From Notamacropus eugenii (Eukaryota; Chordata; Mammalia; Diprotodontia; Macropodidae): a stretch of 64,000 nucleotides of DNA. Both the position numbers and the translations under genes were made by a program. Position 1 is the stretch's first letter. Each line of letters starts with the position of its first letter. This document shows, piece by piece, positions 44,595 to 56,415 of the stretch. The notes beneath the pieces were generated by a model. It ran no database searches. It worked only from the letters and a program-made list of their open reading frames with translations, and was not told the DNA's origin. The stretch spans positions 16,954,479 to 17,018,478 of the forward strand of contig NC_092872.1 of the NCBI RefSeq assembly GCF_028372415.1, read 5' to 3'.

Positions 44595-45205
44595 CTCTCT
44601 GCCACAAGTTTCTCCCCACTTCAATCCCTCCTCACTTCTGTTGTCCAATTAATCTTTTGACCACATAACTCCCATATTCAATTAACTCCAGTATCTATCA
44701 CCTCTAGAATCAAATAAAAAACCCTCTATTTGACTTTTCAAGACCTGCATAATAACTTGACTCCTTCCTGCCTTTCCAGTATTCTTATATTTTATTCCTT
44801 TCCATATTATCTTCAATCCAGTGACACACAACTGTTTACTGTTCTTTGCACATAATATTCCATATCCTGAATGATTTTTTTCATTCATTGTTATCCATTT
44901 CTGAAACACTCTTGCTTCCTCTCTGCCTCCTAATTTCTCTAGCTTCCTTGAACTCTCAGCTAAAGTCTCGGCTTTATACAAAATCCTTTTTAAATAATCT
45001 TTAATTTTAGTTCCTTCCCTTTGAAATGATTCCCAGTTTATCTTTCTATATCTTGTTTGTACAGTTGTTTACTTATCTCTCTAATTAACCTATGAACTCC
45101 TTGAAAGCAATCACTGATTTTTTTTTCCCTTCTTCCATCTCCACCACTTAGCGTAACTCCTGATCCATAGTGGATATTTAATAAATTCCAGTTAATTGAC
45201 TGACT
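44595..45205 (+). mobile_element. L2 LINE 3' region, sense
   Basis: It contains 'gaatcaaataaaaaaccctctatttgacttttcaagacctgcataataacttgactccttcctgcctttccag', 'tttctgaaacactcttgcttcc', 'aactcctt gaaagcaatcactg' and the terminal 'atagtggatatttaataaattc', in L2 order with a near-complete 3' tail. Confidence 0.8.
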
Positions 45206-45479
45206 TTAGCATTAGTGATCTCACTGGACTTCTCCGAGTAAAGTACTTTATAAATATTAAAGTGCTATAGAAATGTGAGTGGTTACTCCTATATGATAAC
45301 AACTAAGTGAATAAAATTTGAGTGGTTCCCTTGCTTTAATGTCAAATTCACACTTGTTACTTACAAAGGATTCATTTTTAAAACACATTAAAGATACATA
45401 TATTTAACATTAGCATTAAAACATTATAATTCCTTGCCTGATTTTCTGCTAATGCACTCTGTTACACAGATAAAAAAAA

Positions 45480-46250
45480 AAGTTGGAATCATCCTTAATT
45501 TCCTCTTCTCCCTTACATCCCACACTATGTCATAACTGTCGTTAGATTTAAGCTCTTTGAGGGCAAAAATCATGCCTTTTTCATTTAAATCCCTTAAATA
45601 CATAACATTATGCCTGAACTATAGTAGGCACTCACTACATATTTTATTGATTAGGTGATTCAAAGAATGAGGGAATGAATAAATTAATTTAAAGTGCAAG
45701 TAGCCAGATTTATTTCTGTATTCCTACTTTTACTTTCTTAATTTGGACCCTCACTCCTAGTGTCTCCATCCAATCCATCTAAGATATTATCATCAGACTA
45801 ATCTGAAAGTTCTAGCACTTTCAAACTGCCACTCCTTTGTCGAGTTCATGTACTTCTATGCCCCCTACTTGTTTACTGCCTAAAATCTGAGCCACATTAG
45901 CCTAGCTTTCAAGTCTCTTAATCAATTGAATTCATTCTACTTAACTAATATGTTTCACTACTCCTAAAAATGACACCTCCATTCTAGCCAATCCAGTCTC
46001 CTTATATTCTTCTATACACTTCTATTTGCTTCTCTGGTTTTTATACCAGCTGGAATGTTTGCCCTTATCCCTTCCCCACCCAATTCGTAATTAGCTTTCT
46101 CAGAATCATCACACCTTACCTGATCAATGAAGCTTTTCCCATCATACCAGTCTCTCTTTGAAATGCTTAACTATGAATATGACCCGTACCAACTGACTTC
46201 AATTTATATTATGTTTATTATTTTATTCATTTCACATTTGTAAATCCTTA
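45480..46250 (+). mobile_element. L2 LINE fragments, one possibly interrupting another
   Basis: 45,483-45,530 is L2 ORF2-end sequence ('gttggaatcatccttaatttcctc...cttacatccca'). 45,540-45,665 is an L2 3' tail ('agatttaagctctttgagggcaaaaatc...gtaggcactcactacatatttt'). 45,750-46,250 then returns to L2 sequence upstream of a tail ('tccatccaatccatctaagatattatcatcagactaatc...cagctggaatgtttgcc...gatcaatgaagcttttccc'). The order suggests a tail fragment lying inside a longer L2 copy. Confidence 0.7.
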
Positions 46251-47255
46251 TGCACTCAACAAACAGATAAAATGCCTTATTTCCAGGGAAAGTTACTCAT
46301 TCAAGCGGCGTATGTGGTCGTAATCAGAAGATATCACCAATTAAACATTAAGCTTTCTTAGTTCCTTAGAACATATTTTTTACTTCAGTTTTTGCTTGTA
46401 TAACTGCAGGAATTTGGCAGAAGGATCTTGGTGAATTGAATTTGTGAAATTTGTCTTTCACTTACTGGATAGTCTACTGCCTGCTGCCACTCCTGTTAAA
46501 TATTGAACCATCTTGATGAATTTATTGATGGGAATGTTTATTGATGAATGGTCCTGTTCCTCTTCTTGAAGTATGAGCAATGAACATAGGGAAGTCAAAC
46601 AGATATTAAGGGGAAACTTTGAATTAAATTTAAAAGTATTTTAATCAATGTGACTAACAAAAATTTTCACTTGATTTCTATCAATAACGAACTCTAGTCC
46701 CATAATGTCTTTAATAAATTTAACTGAAATCATTAGAGTTGATTTTTTTCACTACTCCTGTGCCGTAAATGGTATGTAGATTGTTTGCAATTAGACTTGG
46801 AAATGGCCATGTATTTCTGATGATACGTCTCTCTGAACCTTGACTGGTTCTCAGATGATGGAGATACAGTCCATCATTATTCTGTATCCAAAGCCTTTCC
46901 TCCTTAGTAGCATCTACTAAAGCTTGCACTCTGGTAGCATAACTTTTGGGATAGTATGATTATGTAGAGGTCTTGTTTGGGCATTGAAGAGAACACAAGA
47001 GTGATCTATGAGTGACACAGATCTTTTCTGCTCTCTAACGCTGAGTGAAAACAATGAATTGCTTCAGGGAAAACCATCTAAATGCTGCCTGTTAAGGCTT
47101 CTGTTTTTATGAAATGTAAATTGCAGATGAAATCCAGACTTCTACAGTTCTAGACCAACCAAACATTAGAAAGGTGTTGATAAATTTGGAATGTTGAACT
47201 TGAACTTCTACTGATTACTTTGAGATGATTTGGCTATGCTAATAAACTAAAAGAG
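46250..47255. other. unassigned DNA with a protein-like minus frame
   Basis: No repeat recognised. The 69-codon minus frame at 46,720-46,929 has an even amino-acid mix (…ATKEERLWIQNNDGLYLHH…) and is followed by more in-order coding-like sequence, so it may be a decayed retroelement or retrocopy fragment. No domain is recognised. Confidence 0.35.
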
Positions 47256-47340
47256 AAGTAAATAAGTAAGTAAGCAAGAAAATAAATAAATAAAATGGTA
47301 AATAAATAAATAAAACTAATAGATAGATAACTAAATAAAT
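47255..47340. repeat. (AAAT)n/(AAGT)n simple repeat
   Basis: Tetranucleotide AATA-type repeats with AAGT and GATA interruptions. Confidence 0.9.
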
Positions 47341-47944
47341 CCCAGGGGGGACAGACAGCAGTCAGTTGTCTCCCCCAAAACAAAATAACCCTATAAAACG
47401 AGAACTCAAATTCCTGTCCCTGGAGCACTTTTTAATCTCCTCTTGGTCCATGTATCCTAGTGCTCCTAACTCTAAGCCATGATGGTGGGAGTGATATTCT
47501 CTGTCTCTGTCCTTCCCCATCTTCTTCCAGGACATGCCATCTCCCTTTGCCATCCCATTCCCTTGTCCCTAAATTGTGCCATCTGCCTCTGTATTTTTCA
47601 CAGCTTGTGTTTGTCCCTTGTTAATGTGTGATTACTGATATGTTTCCAGATAACAATCATAGTCTTTCCCAGTGTGTACCTAAAGAATTAGCCATGCCTG
47701 CTCCCATTTTATAATTTCCTAAATTAATTATTGATTCACATGAAAGAGCCCATAAAGAGACTAAAGAATTAATTGTTACAGTCCAAATGTAGCTTCCTTG
47801 AGGTAGCACTAGGTGCTCAAGGGAAAGGAGAGGAGGTGATGAAAAGTTAAGTGTTTTTTTTTCTTGCCTTTAGGAATTGTGTCCAATGGTGAAAAACATT
47901 AAGGATCTCCAATTTTTCTAACTGTACCAAATTCCTCCTGGCAG

Positions 47945-48080
47945 GCAGCCTGGTTTACAGTGTTGGCCTTGACTTCAGGATGATTAGGGAGAGCTCCACC
48001 TCTAACACATAACTCTGTGACAATGGACAAATCACTTAAACATCCAATGCCCCAAGTAACTCACAAAGGTTCTAAGTCAA
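47945..48080 (+). repeat. MIR SINE, diverged
   Basis: 'ggcagcctggtttacagtgttggccttgacttcaggatgattagggagagctccacctctaacacataactctgtgacaatggacaaatcacttaaac' follows the sense MIR order. Confidence 0.65.
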
Positions 48081-49140
48081 GGATTCTTAACCTACTGTTG
48101 ACAAATCCCCGAGACAAGTGCATTGAGTTTAGTGAGATTAACGAACTTTCATTTCAACATAATTGGCTTCATTTGTAATCTTTAAAATTATGCATTTAAA
48201 AATATTATTCTGAGAAGGGGTTCTCTAGGTTTCACTAGACTGTCAAAGAGGCACACACCTCATCCCAAAATAAATAAATAATAAAACCATTAAGGACTCC
48301 TGCTTAAAATTAAACACAAGGTATTGATTTGCATAGCTTCAAGGAGTTTCCATATAGGGAGTTGATTTCACTGTTGAAATCATAGATCTGGACAAACAAC
48401 AAACAAATTAAAAAAGCAAAATTTCCACTGTCATTTAAACAGACTCAGTTATGGTGTTCTTTCATCACAACTAGGAAGGTTTTAATTTATGTTTGTAGGG
48501 GTCACTTTGCAACAACAATCCGTCCCTTTCACTTGGCAAAGTCAACTTCCTTATTATTCCTGAAAGTAGAAGAAGTTGTTCTCTGTGACAGGCCTGAAGC
48601 CAGATGGACAGCAGCCAGGCAGTGACTGACATTATCCATAATTCAAACTGCTGACAAGGATCTATGTAATCAATAGAAGCAGTCTGTTGACACAGATGAC
48701 AATTTATTCCTCATCGATTGTCAGATGCTCAGTAACATCCAACATCTATCATCCTTGCCTGTTTTTGCCTCCTCATGCATTATTATGTGGTCCTATGCAT
48801 GTCTCTTGGTGGATTTTGACTCTTTAAGGCATGCAAAATCCGTGCTCCAGCCCAACAGTGTTAGAGCTTTGAACCGTGCCTGGTAAAGAGGGAATTCTGC
48901 GCCTGCTACAGGGTCAGCACCTTAATTTGCCTCATACCTGTCCACCTCCAGGGATATTCCTCCTCCCTTCACTCCCTGTCAATAAAAGAGATTTCCACCA
49001 GATAGATTTAGGAGTGTAGTGTGGCTTTCCAGATTAAGCTCAACCCTCATAATAAAGACAAATGTCCAAGTCCTTCTCTGACATCTATTACCATCTTTAA
49101 TGGCCAAGTATTTAATTTAATGGTTAAACAAGTAACTATC
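48080..49140. other. unassigned, repeat-free, more balanced composition
   Basis: No gene is supported. From about 48,560 to 48,970 the sequence is less AT-biased and more complex than its surroundings and matches no repeat I know. Confidence 0.4.
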
Positions 49141-49159
49141 TAATGCTACAATTTACAAA

Positions 49160-49250
49160 TGAATCACATATACATGTATACACATATATGCACATGTGTA
49201 TTGACACATATATGCATATATGTGTATGTATATATGTATGTATGTATGTA
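49160..49250. repeat. TATG/CACA simple repeat
   Basis: Alternating TA, CA and TATG units ending in (TATG)5. Confidence 0.9.
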
Positions 49251-49399
49251 GAAACTGCTTTCTACATAAGTAAAATTGGAGATCCAGGCTATCTCCTTCT
49301 CCAACTACCCTTTTCAAAAAAAAATTTAGGTCTGTTTTCATAGCATTATAATCATAGAACTGTATTTATTGATATTCTAAGGCCACAGTATATAGAGAC

Positions 49400-49580
49400 T
49401 AGGCATTGGAGCTGAGAGCCAGCAAGAGCTGAGTTAAAATCTTACCCCTGTACATGTACTTACTAGCTGTGTGATTTTGAATGAATCATTTAGTGTCTCT
49501 GATTCTCATTTGATTCATCTGTAATAGGAATCATTTTTATTAAATGACCTTTAAGGTACTGTCCAGATCTAAATCTATGA
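49400..49580 (+). repeat. MIR SINE
   Basis: 'tacttactagctgtgtgattttgaatgaatcatttagtgtctctgattctcatttgattcatctgtaatagg' is a clear sense MIR core, followed by 'aatgacctttaaggtactgtccagatctaaatctatgatgc'. Confidence 0.8.
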
Positions 49581-50808
49581 TGCTCGTTTGCTCTTTTCCC
49601 CTTTTAGACATGATGAAATTTGGGCCGAATGGAGAAGATTACCACTGTGATCACAGAGCTGGCTCTCTTTGAGACTGGAAACTACCTCTCCACACTTTCA
49701 ACCAAATGCCTAGTCTACTCCTCTGCTACTGTATCAGTGGTTATCTGACCTGCTGACTGCATTTCACCCTTTCCCCAGGGTGGATGGGAGTCTCCCTTGT
49801 CTGCCATTCATTCAAGTGTTTATTTATTATATCTGTTCTTTTCAATTTTAGAGGGTCCAAGTTTGAACTACTTATCAGTTGGATTAGTTTTACAAAGGCA
49901 TATTTACTTCAGTGGTATAAGAAGAACAAACATACAACTCCATTCCCCTACCTCCTTCATGTTCAATCCTTTTTACACCACCTCAGTCCTTAGGAATGAG
50001 AGAGACATTAAATTTATAGCTTAGCTTAGTTTTTATATAGCATTAATCCCACCAATTCCAAATCTAAAGTCTCACTGGGCTAACATTACAGAATTCTGAT
50101 TTCTCAGAGTTTCCCTGCTGGGCTGGTGATAACGTCTGGTCCGGAATCCTGAGCTCTTAGTTAACCATGGCTTGAATTCCCAAGCCCAGGAATATTCTCC
50201 ATGAACAAAGAATTGAAAAGGACAAAATAAATAAGAAAATTACTCCAAGCCCGAGGAAAAGGGAAAGTGACCCTCAGATCCTTGCCCCTGACTGTGTGAT
50301 GTCCAGGTATTACCTGCTATTAGGGAATAAGGACTTCACCACTGTACTATGCCATAAATTGAGGGAAGAACTATGAAACAAATTTAAAGACACAGACATT
50401 TCCACACACAATCAGGTAGCAAGCCAATACAAAAAAATCCACACATATCACCAGGACTGTCTTCCAGGAGCATACTCAGACATCTCCCCACTTTATCCTA
50501 GTTTATCTGGGCAGAAGCTAAACCTTGTTTATGCTAGTTGATTATAGTATTTAAAATTAAAACCTCCTTCTCTTCTGTATTAAATTACTATTCATTAACT
50601 TAAACCTTAGGAACTGTCTGATAAAGTAAATATAGCCTATTCACCAGTCAAAAAATAATAAGTAGTTTGGGGGTAGATTAGACAACCTCTAAGATCTTTT
50701 CCAAATCTGAGATTCTAGGATTTGGAATGACTATTCACAGATTTATATTTGTAGGAAGTAGCTTGTGTTTTAGGCAGAGAGATAACAGTAGATTTTACGT
50801 ATATGTGT
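49580..50808. other. unassigned DNA
   Basis: No gene is supported. A MIR-type end piece is possible at 50,672-50,725 ('tagattagacaacctctaagatcttttccaaatctgagattct'). Confidence 0.4.
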
Positions 50809-50876
50809 GTGTATGTATACATATATATATATATATATATGTACACACACACATACACACACACATATATATATAC
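50808..50876. repeat. (TA)n/(CA)n simple repeat
   Basis: A (TA)10 core flanked by GTATG and CACACA runs. Confidence 0.9.
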
Positions 50877-50884
50877 CATTAGAG

Positions 50885-51010
50885 GTAATAGTATATCATA
50901 AATTAAGTGCTTGAAGGGAACTTTGAGAAAAATATTCTCTAATCCTCTTGTTTTACAAGCAAAAGAAACTGAGGTTAAGAGAGTTTAAATAACTAACCCA
51001 ATTTCCTATA
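50885..51010 (-). repeat. MIR/CORE-SINE
   Basis: 'acaagcaaaagaaactgaggttaagagagtttaaataactaacccaatttcc' with the preceding 'gaagggaactttgagaaaaatattctctaatcc' fits antisense MIR. Confidence 0.6.
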
Positions 51011-51044
51011 GAAATAGCAGTAAATAACAGACCAGAAGAGAGCT

Positions 51045-51310
51045 GGCAGAATGGTGGATAGGGTCCTGGTCCAGGAATCAAGAAGACTTGAGTTCAAATC
51101 CAGCCATAACGACACTTACTAGTTGTAGGAACCCAGGTGAGTCATTTAACTGCTGATTTAAACCTTGAGAAGTTTCTTCAGTTATAAAATGGGGCTGATA
51201 ACATCAACTTTACAGCTTTGTTGTGAGGATTAAATGAAACAGCATTTGTAAAATGCATGTAGCACTGTGTCTGAATCATAGTAGATATTTAATAAAATCT
51301 TATTCCTCCT
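51045..51310 (+). repeat. MIR SINE, essentially full length
   Basis: The best MIR in the window, complete from the tRNA-derived head to the L2-like tail: 'gaatggtggatagggtcctggtccaggaatcaagaagacttgagttcaaatcc', 'gacacttactagttgtaggaaccc', 'cttcagttataaaatggggctgataacatc', 'gcatgtagcactgtgtctgaatcatagtagatatttaataaaa'. Confidence 0.9.
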
Positions 51311-51774
51311 TTCATGAATTGGAATCCGATTTACTGACTCTAAATCCTCCCCTTTTTCTACTGTGTAATGTTAGATTCTCACACAATGAAGAACCATTCT
51401 CAGATGTTAAAAGCTTGGTTGATGGACAGAGACAAAGACAGAGATGTTTGTGAAAGAAATACAGCTCCAAGAAAAGACACTCAAGGTAAAGATTGCCAGA
51501 GTGCAGTGTTTCCAAGCCTGCATTTTGCATATGGCTAGCATGAGAATTTGTAATGAAATAGATGGGGTACTCTAATTTTTAGGACTGTTTAGTGGCTGAA
51601 ACAAATTTATGCTTGGTAGTTAAGTGTAAGAGATAGAAATGTGGATTTCAGCTTATCACTGAGACAGAGATGAGTCATCTCACTGAGGAGAGTTTACTTT
51701 ATAACAAGAGCACTAAGGCAAGGCAAGTTGAACCAAGAGGACCTAAACTGAATGTGCTAAAAATGAATTGAGAA

Positions 51775-51910
51775 GAAAGAGACAGAGAAAGACAGAGAGA
51801 TGGAGTGAGACAGAGCAAAAGCGAGCAAGAGAAGGGGGTGGGAGGGAGAGGGAGAGGGAGAGGGAGAAAGAGACAGAGACAGAGATAGTGACAGAGACAA
51901 GGAGAGAATA
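51775..51910. repeat. (GA)n / (GGGAGA)n purine tract
   Basis: An imperfect GA-rich tract with GGGAGA units at 51,840-51,870 and AGACAG units on both sides. The Ser-Leu-rich minus frames here are artefacts. Confidence 0.9.
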
Positions 51911-52349
51911 GAAAAGAAAGACAAGAAATACAAATTTCCGCTGTGTTGGGCAGATTGCAAAGAGGAATTTAATAGGACAGATGAGTTCTTGACCAAGCAA
52001 TAGATTAAGAGAATTTCTAGTGGTAAAATGGACAACATTAATTACATAAAATAATTGCCAAATGATTGTCTTGTTTTCATGAAGTATACTGTCTATGGCA
52101 CTGCTACTGTCTTGCCTAAATCTCATCTATCTTGTGATTTTTTTATTGTTAGTGAATATGAACCTCACTCGAAAATATTAAAGAATATGTGCAATTTTAT
52201 CTTATTCAGATAGCCTATGTCTCTCAACTTTTTGTATATAGAATGAAAGTTATTTTTCCTATCTTTCTTAACTGATATTTGATAAGTAGTTATATTTCCA
52301 TGACACTTTTTTTTAGTGTTGTTTCAAAGACCACACTAGTCTATGTTTA

Positions 52350-52380
52350 CTGTAAATTTTTAGCACTCAAAAATTTACAG
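52350..52380. other. perfect 12-bp inverted repeat with 7-nt loop
   Basis: ctgtaaattttt, loop agcactc, then aaaaatttacag. The arms are exactly complementary. AT-rich arms make chance somewhat easier, but the fit is perfect. Confidence 0.8.
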
Positions 52381-52464
52381 ACATATCATGCATTTGGAAA
52401 ACTTTTCTCATAAAATAGATGATAGTTTGTCTGTCTGGAAGACTAGCGAAAATTCAGTCACTAA

Positions 52465-52870
52465 ATCAATCATTATTCATTTATTGTGTCTACTGTGTAC
52501 CTAACATTTAGCAAAGCGCTAGGTATACAATGGCCAGATTGACTAGCTTAGAGAGTTTGAGAAGAGGTGTGCTATTTAATAAGACTGGAAAGGCCATTTG
52601 GGGACAGGTCATGAAGGGTTTCGATTCTCAAATATCAGAGTTGATTCTTATAGTTCTTATAGACAGTTGTGGAACCATTAGAGTTTATTGAGTAGGAGGT
52701 TAACATATCCGTACTTTAATAAAATCCCATTGTGGGTGATGGAATGGGTTGATAGGGATTTGAGACAGGGATAACAATTAGGATCCTATTACAATAATCC
52801 AGGGAAGATGAGGAGAGGAAGATGGGAGTGCTATGGAGCAAAGATGAATAAGACTTGACAATTGATTGAG
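52465..52870 (-). mobile_element. L2 LINE 3' region, antisense
   Basis: It begins with the antisense tail ('cattcatttattgtgtctactgtgtacctaacatttagcaaagcgctagg') and continues through 'gagagtttgagaagaggtg', 'gggacaggtcatgaagggttt', 'taataaaatcccattgtgggtg' and 'attacaataatccagggaagatgagg', all L2 antisense words in order. Confidence 0.75.
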
Positions 52871-52899
52871 TATATGAAGTGAAGAGTAGTTCAAGTTCC

Positions 52900-53340
52900 G
52901 TTCAAGGAGTATTTATTAAGCACCTGATATATTGTTAGGCAGTCATTGAGAATACAAAAAACAAAATGAAAGCACTCTCTACCTTTAAGGAGTTTGCATT
53001 CCACCAGAGAGAAACTCTGTTCAAAACAGACAATAACATATATATACACACACACACACATATATGTATATATATAATAGTATATTTAAATATATATGTA
53101 AAGCATATATAAAGTATGTGTATATATATATGCATACTATATATTAAGGATATAGAAAATAATTTCAGATTGTGTTGAGAACACTAACAGTTGACGGATC
53201 AGGAAGACCTTATGTTATAGCCTGCATTTGAGGAGAGCCTTGAGGGCAGGCAGGGATTGTTAGGAGGTCATTCCAAGCACTGAGGATAACGTTTGCAAAG
53301 CCATAGACACAAGAGGAGTATTTGTACATGAAAAAAAAGC
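52900..53340 (-). mobile_element. L2 LINE 3' region split by a TA/CA repeat
   Basis: The antisense tail ('gtatttattaagcacctgatatattgttaggcag'), then 'ctacctttaaggagtttgcattccacc', a simple-sequence block at 53,038-53,150, then 'cctgcatttgaggagagccttgagggcaggcagggattg' and 'cattccaagcactgaggataacgtttgcaaagccatagacac'. It lies 30 bp after another L2 tail in the same orientation. Confidence 0.7.
53038..53150. repeat. (TA)n/(CA)n simple repeat
   Basis: CACACA and TATA runs expanded inside the L2 3' region. Confidence 0.9.
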
Positions 53341-54040
53341 AGGAAAAAAGCCTCCAGAAAATAAAGGTCAGGAAGCATGAAAATCAGAGCAGCTCTCAGC
53401 TCTGTGGGAATAGTGAAGATACCAGCACTTGAGTAAAACTTATGCATTTATTAATTAATTCTCAGTTAGTAGGATACATTTGAGGCATTTTCAAATCCTA
53501 ATAAAAATGCATACACCTAAGAAATAAAAAGAACTGACTTTTCTTTCTAAGAAAACATTTTGTATTTCTGTATTATCTTGTTTCCTGAGAGCTCAGAATG
53601 TTTTGAACATTTCATCTCATTAATCTAAGGATTAGCCAGTATAATCACCATTTTACCATTGACATTAGCAGGAAAAGTTTCACCTCTAATTTGCATAGTT
53701 TATGTCAGACTTGAAAATAATTATTGAAACTTCAGTCATTGACATTTGGAATCAGCAGCCACAACTTCCACTATTTTTTTTCCCAATAGTTGTACAGCCC
53801 TCTTCTCCCCATATACAATCCATGTGTACATATGTATATATATATACATACATATGCATATTTCTGCATAGTGTGTGAATTATGTATGTGAGTGTATGCA
53901 TATATGTGCATGTAATAAACATAATTTGATGTACTAACACATATATTTGGTTTCATTGCTGTAAAGAAATGCTCTTGATGAAGTTCTTTCTATACCAAAG
54001 TAGATCTTTATTTGCTCTGAAACTTGACATTCAAGAGCTG
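53340..54040. other. unassigned DNA with TATG repeat
   Basis: No gene. A TATG/CATA simple repeat lies at 53,825-53,900. Confidence 0.4.
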
Positions 54041-54165
54041 CAGAAGCAAATGAAAGGTGACTTTCCCAGGGTCACAGAGTCATTATCTATCAGAAACAGG
54101 ATTTGAATGCGTGTCTTCCTGGATGAGCAGCTGAGTCTCTAACATTATGTCATGTTGCACCTGTG
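54040..54165 (-). repeat. MIR/CORE-SINE
   Basis: 'gaaaggtgactttcccagggtcacagagtcattatctatcagaaacaggatttgaatgcgtgtcttcctggatgagcagctgagtctc' fits antisense MIR. Confidence 0.75.
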
Positions 54166-54229
54166 TGTGCATATGCATAGATAATAGAACTCTCTTACAC
54201 CATAGGCACTTCCTTTTATAACATGATTT

Positions 54230-54365
54230 AGATCAAGCTAAAATGACCGTAGAGGTAATCATTTCCCAAACGGTGAATCTGAGGCCCAGATAAGGTAAGT
54301 TGCTTGACAAGGTCACAGTCTAGAACGCATTAGAACCAGTGAAACCTTCTGATTCTAGTCCAATT
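54230..54365 (-). repeat. MIR/CORE-SINE
   Basis: 'catttcccaaacggtgaatctgaggcccagataaggtaagttgcttgacaaggtcacagtctag' fits antisense MIR. Confidence 0.7.
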
Positions 54366-54569
54366 TTCTTCCCATTCTTCCATAACTATATGTATAAACA
54401 CACCCCAAACCAACATCACCACAAAATCGTATCTATGTACACTTATCCATCCTCTCTTACATGGCTAGGAATCAATACAAGGAATTGACATTTCTGCGGT
54501 CCTTTCATGAAGATGAACCTAAGCCCTAAAGATCAGGGGCAATTATGGTAGACAGAGCCCTAATGTGTC

Positions 54570-54745
54570 TAGGTTGGAATGATAGAAATTTTAAGGTGGA
54601 GAAGATCTTAGGGAGTACCCCTTTAAAACTACTTGTTACATAAATAAGGAAACTGAGAACCAGAGTAATAGGGATTTGGCTAAAGTCACATAACTAGTTA
54701 GTGGCAGAGATAATATGAGAAGTTCAGATGTCTAGATGAGCACCG
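54570..54745 (-). repeat. MIR/CORE-SINE
   Basis: 'gaatgatagaaattttaaggtggagaagatcttagggagtaccc', then 'gaaactgagaaccagagtaatagggatttggctaaagtcacataactagttagtggcagag' fits antisense MIR. Confidence 0.75.
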
Positions 54746-54789
54746 TTTCCTCTATCCCATACTTCTCTAAGACATTAAAATAATAGAAT

Positions 54790-55215
54790 AAACCAATTGA
54801 TAATCATTTATGAAGTGCCTGTTTTGTAGTAGGAACTGTACCAGGCTCTTGATATGCAAAGGTAAAAGTTAAAAAAAAAATCTTCTTGCTCTCAATCAAT
54901 AGAGACAACAACCACCTTTATAATTATATATTAAATATAGGCAAATAATAAAAGAGGGGCACTAGGCAGTTATGGGTTTTATGGAAGAGGTGGCCCTTGA
55001 TTTAACTTTTGGAAACAACTAGGATTTTCCAAAGACATGAGTGAGGGGAGTACCTTATTGTCATGGGGGAATGGCCTTTGCAAAGACACAAGGATGAGAC
55101 TTGGAGGGCTTTGTGTGAGGAAAAGTAACATGGCCGGGTTGGATAGACCATACAGTGTGTTAAGAGAGTATTGCACAGGCTCAAAAGATGGATTAAGTCC
55201 ATGCCATTGATGACT
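54790..55215 (-). mobile_element. L2 LINE 3' region, antisense
   Basis: Antisense tail ('catttatgaagtgcctgttttgtagtaggaactgtaccaggctc') followed by 'ggaagaggtggcccttgatttaactttt', 'ggggaatggcctttgcaaagacacaaggatgag', 'agggctttgtgtg'. The open minus frames at 54,979-55,224 are antisense L2 3' UTR and not genes. Confidence 0.75.
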
Positions 55216-55284
55216 GAATTTCAAACAGCAGAATTGTTTTACCCATTGTTTTCCTACTGGAACATAGTGAATGAGTAGGGGAAT

Positions 55285-55510
55285 GAAAAAAAAAGTATTT
55301 ATTATGCACTTAGTATGTGGTGAAGGCTATGGTAGCACTGGGGATGAAATTAGAAACATCAAGACATACTCTCTTCAAACAGCTCACGTTGTCATTGGAA
55401 GAAACGGTTCAACTGCAGAGAGAATGAAAAAGCCCCAAAAACTTAAGGGTACATTAGAGAGTTAGATGGCAAAACCCGGGTGTACCAGATGGCGTAATTA
55501 AGAAGTCTTT
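55285..55510 (-). repeat. L2 LINE 3' end, antisense
   Basis: 'aagtatttattatgcacttagtatgtggtgaaggctatggtagcactggggatgaa' and 'cttcaaacagctcacgttgtcattgg' match antisense L2 tail and 3' UTR words. Confidence 0.6.
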
Positions 55511-55880
55511 CTGATTCAGTGTCAAGGCAGATGGTGAGACCTGTTTGTCTTCCCTTTCACTGGAAGAATTATAGCTGGGGATTTCTTACTCACCTTAGAA
55601 GTGTGAGCAGCTTTGGTGTTCTTCCCAATGGGGTGTCATTGGCCTTGTTTGCAAAGAAAGGTAAAGAAAAACAGAGGGGAAAGTGTGTGCCAGCTAGCAT
55701 CCAATAACCCCTGCTAGGGAATAAGGGAGAAGTCGAGGGACATAGCCAGCCATTCACTTTAGAAAAATTACTGTGGAAAACAAATTGGGTGTGGCAAAAC
55801 TTGAGGGAAAGGAATAGCAATCTGGAACTATTTCACTGTCCCCTTAAATCCATGTCAGCCTTCTATCCAGAACAAGACTT
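55510..55880. other. unassigned DNA
   Basis: No gene or repeat recognised. Confidence 0.4.
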
Positions 55881-56415
55881 GAAATTTTCTTCTTCTTAAC
55901 GGTCATATTCTCTGACAAAGAAACCTTCCCTGATTCTAATCAATCCCATTTTATGGTTCTGGGATCCATAGATCTTTCAAACAATGCTATCTCCATGCTT
56001 GGATATATCTCTTTTGGGACTGAGGATTTCTTCTTCTTGACCTAAGAATCTCTTTATTCTGCAGAGCACTTCAGTCCTGGAACTCACATCCCCTCAATCC
56101 CCTCTGCCCTTGTAGCCCTTCCTTCTTTATAATTGGAGAGTGGAGGGTCCCTCCTAGACTCTCCATTTAAGGAGGGCAAACAGGTCAGTATCTCTTAATT
56201 TCCCTCTTGGCTATACTCCTCTAGATTTCTTGACTTTTCTTTCTTGCTTATTCTGGATATCCCACCTCCTTCAGTCTTTCAGGCTCTTTTTGTGTATTAT
56301 CTTCATTAGACTATGGGTTTCTTGAGGTCAGGGACTGTCTTATGTCTTTATTTATATCCCTAATGTTTAGCACAGTGCCTGGCACATAAAAGTTGCTTAA
56401 TAAATGTTTATTGAC
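55880..56415 (+). mobile_element. L2 LINE 3' region with intact tail
   Basis: 'gacaaagaaaccttccctgattc' near the left, and a well-kept terminal phrase at 56,310-56,410: 'tgggtttcttgaggtcagggactgtctta...gtttagcacagtgcctggcacataaaagttgcttaataaatgtttattgactg'. The middle is less certain. Confidence 0.75.

Noticed and set aside
51743..52126. 127-codon minus-strand frame
   Set aside because: Its Ser/Leu-rich half is the GA-rich purine tract; no domain in the rest.
54979..55224. 81-codon minus frame
   Set aside because: It lies in the antisense L2 3' UTR.
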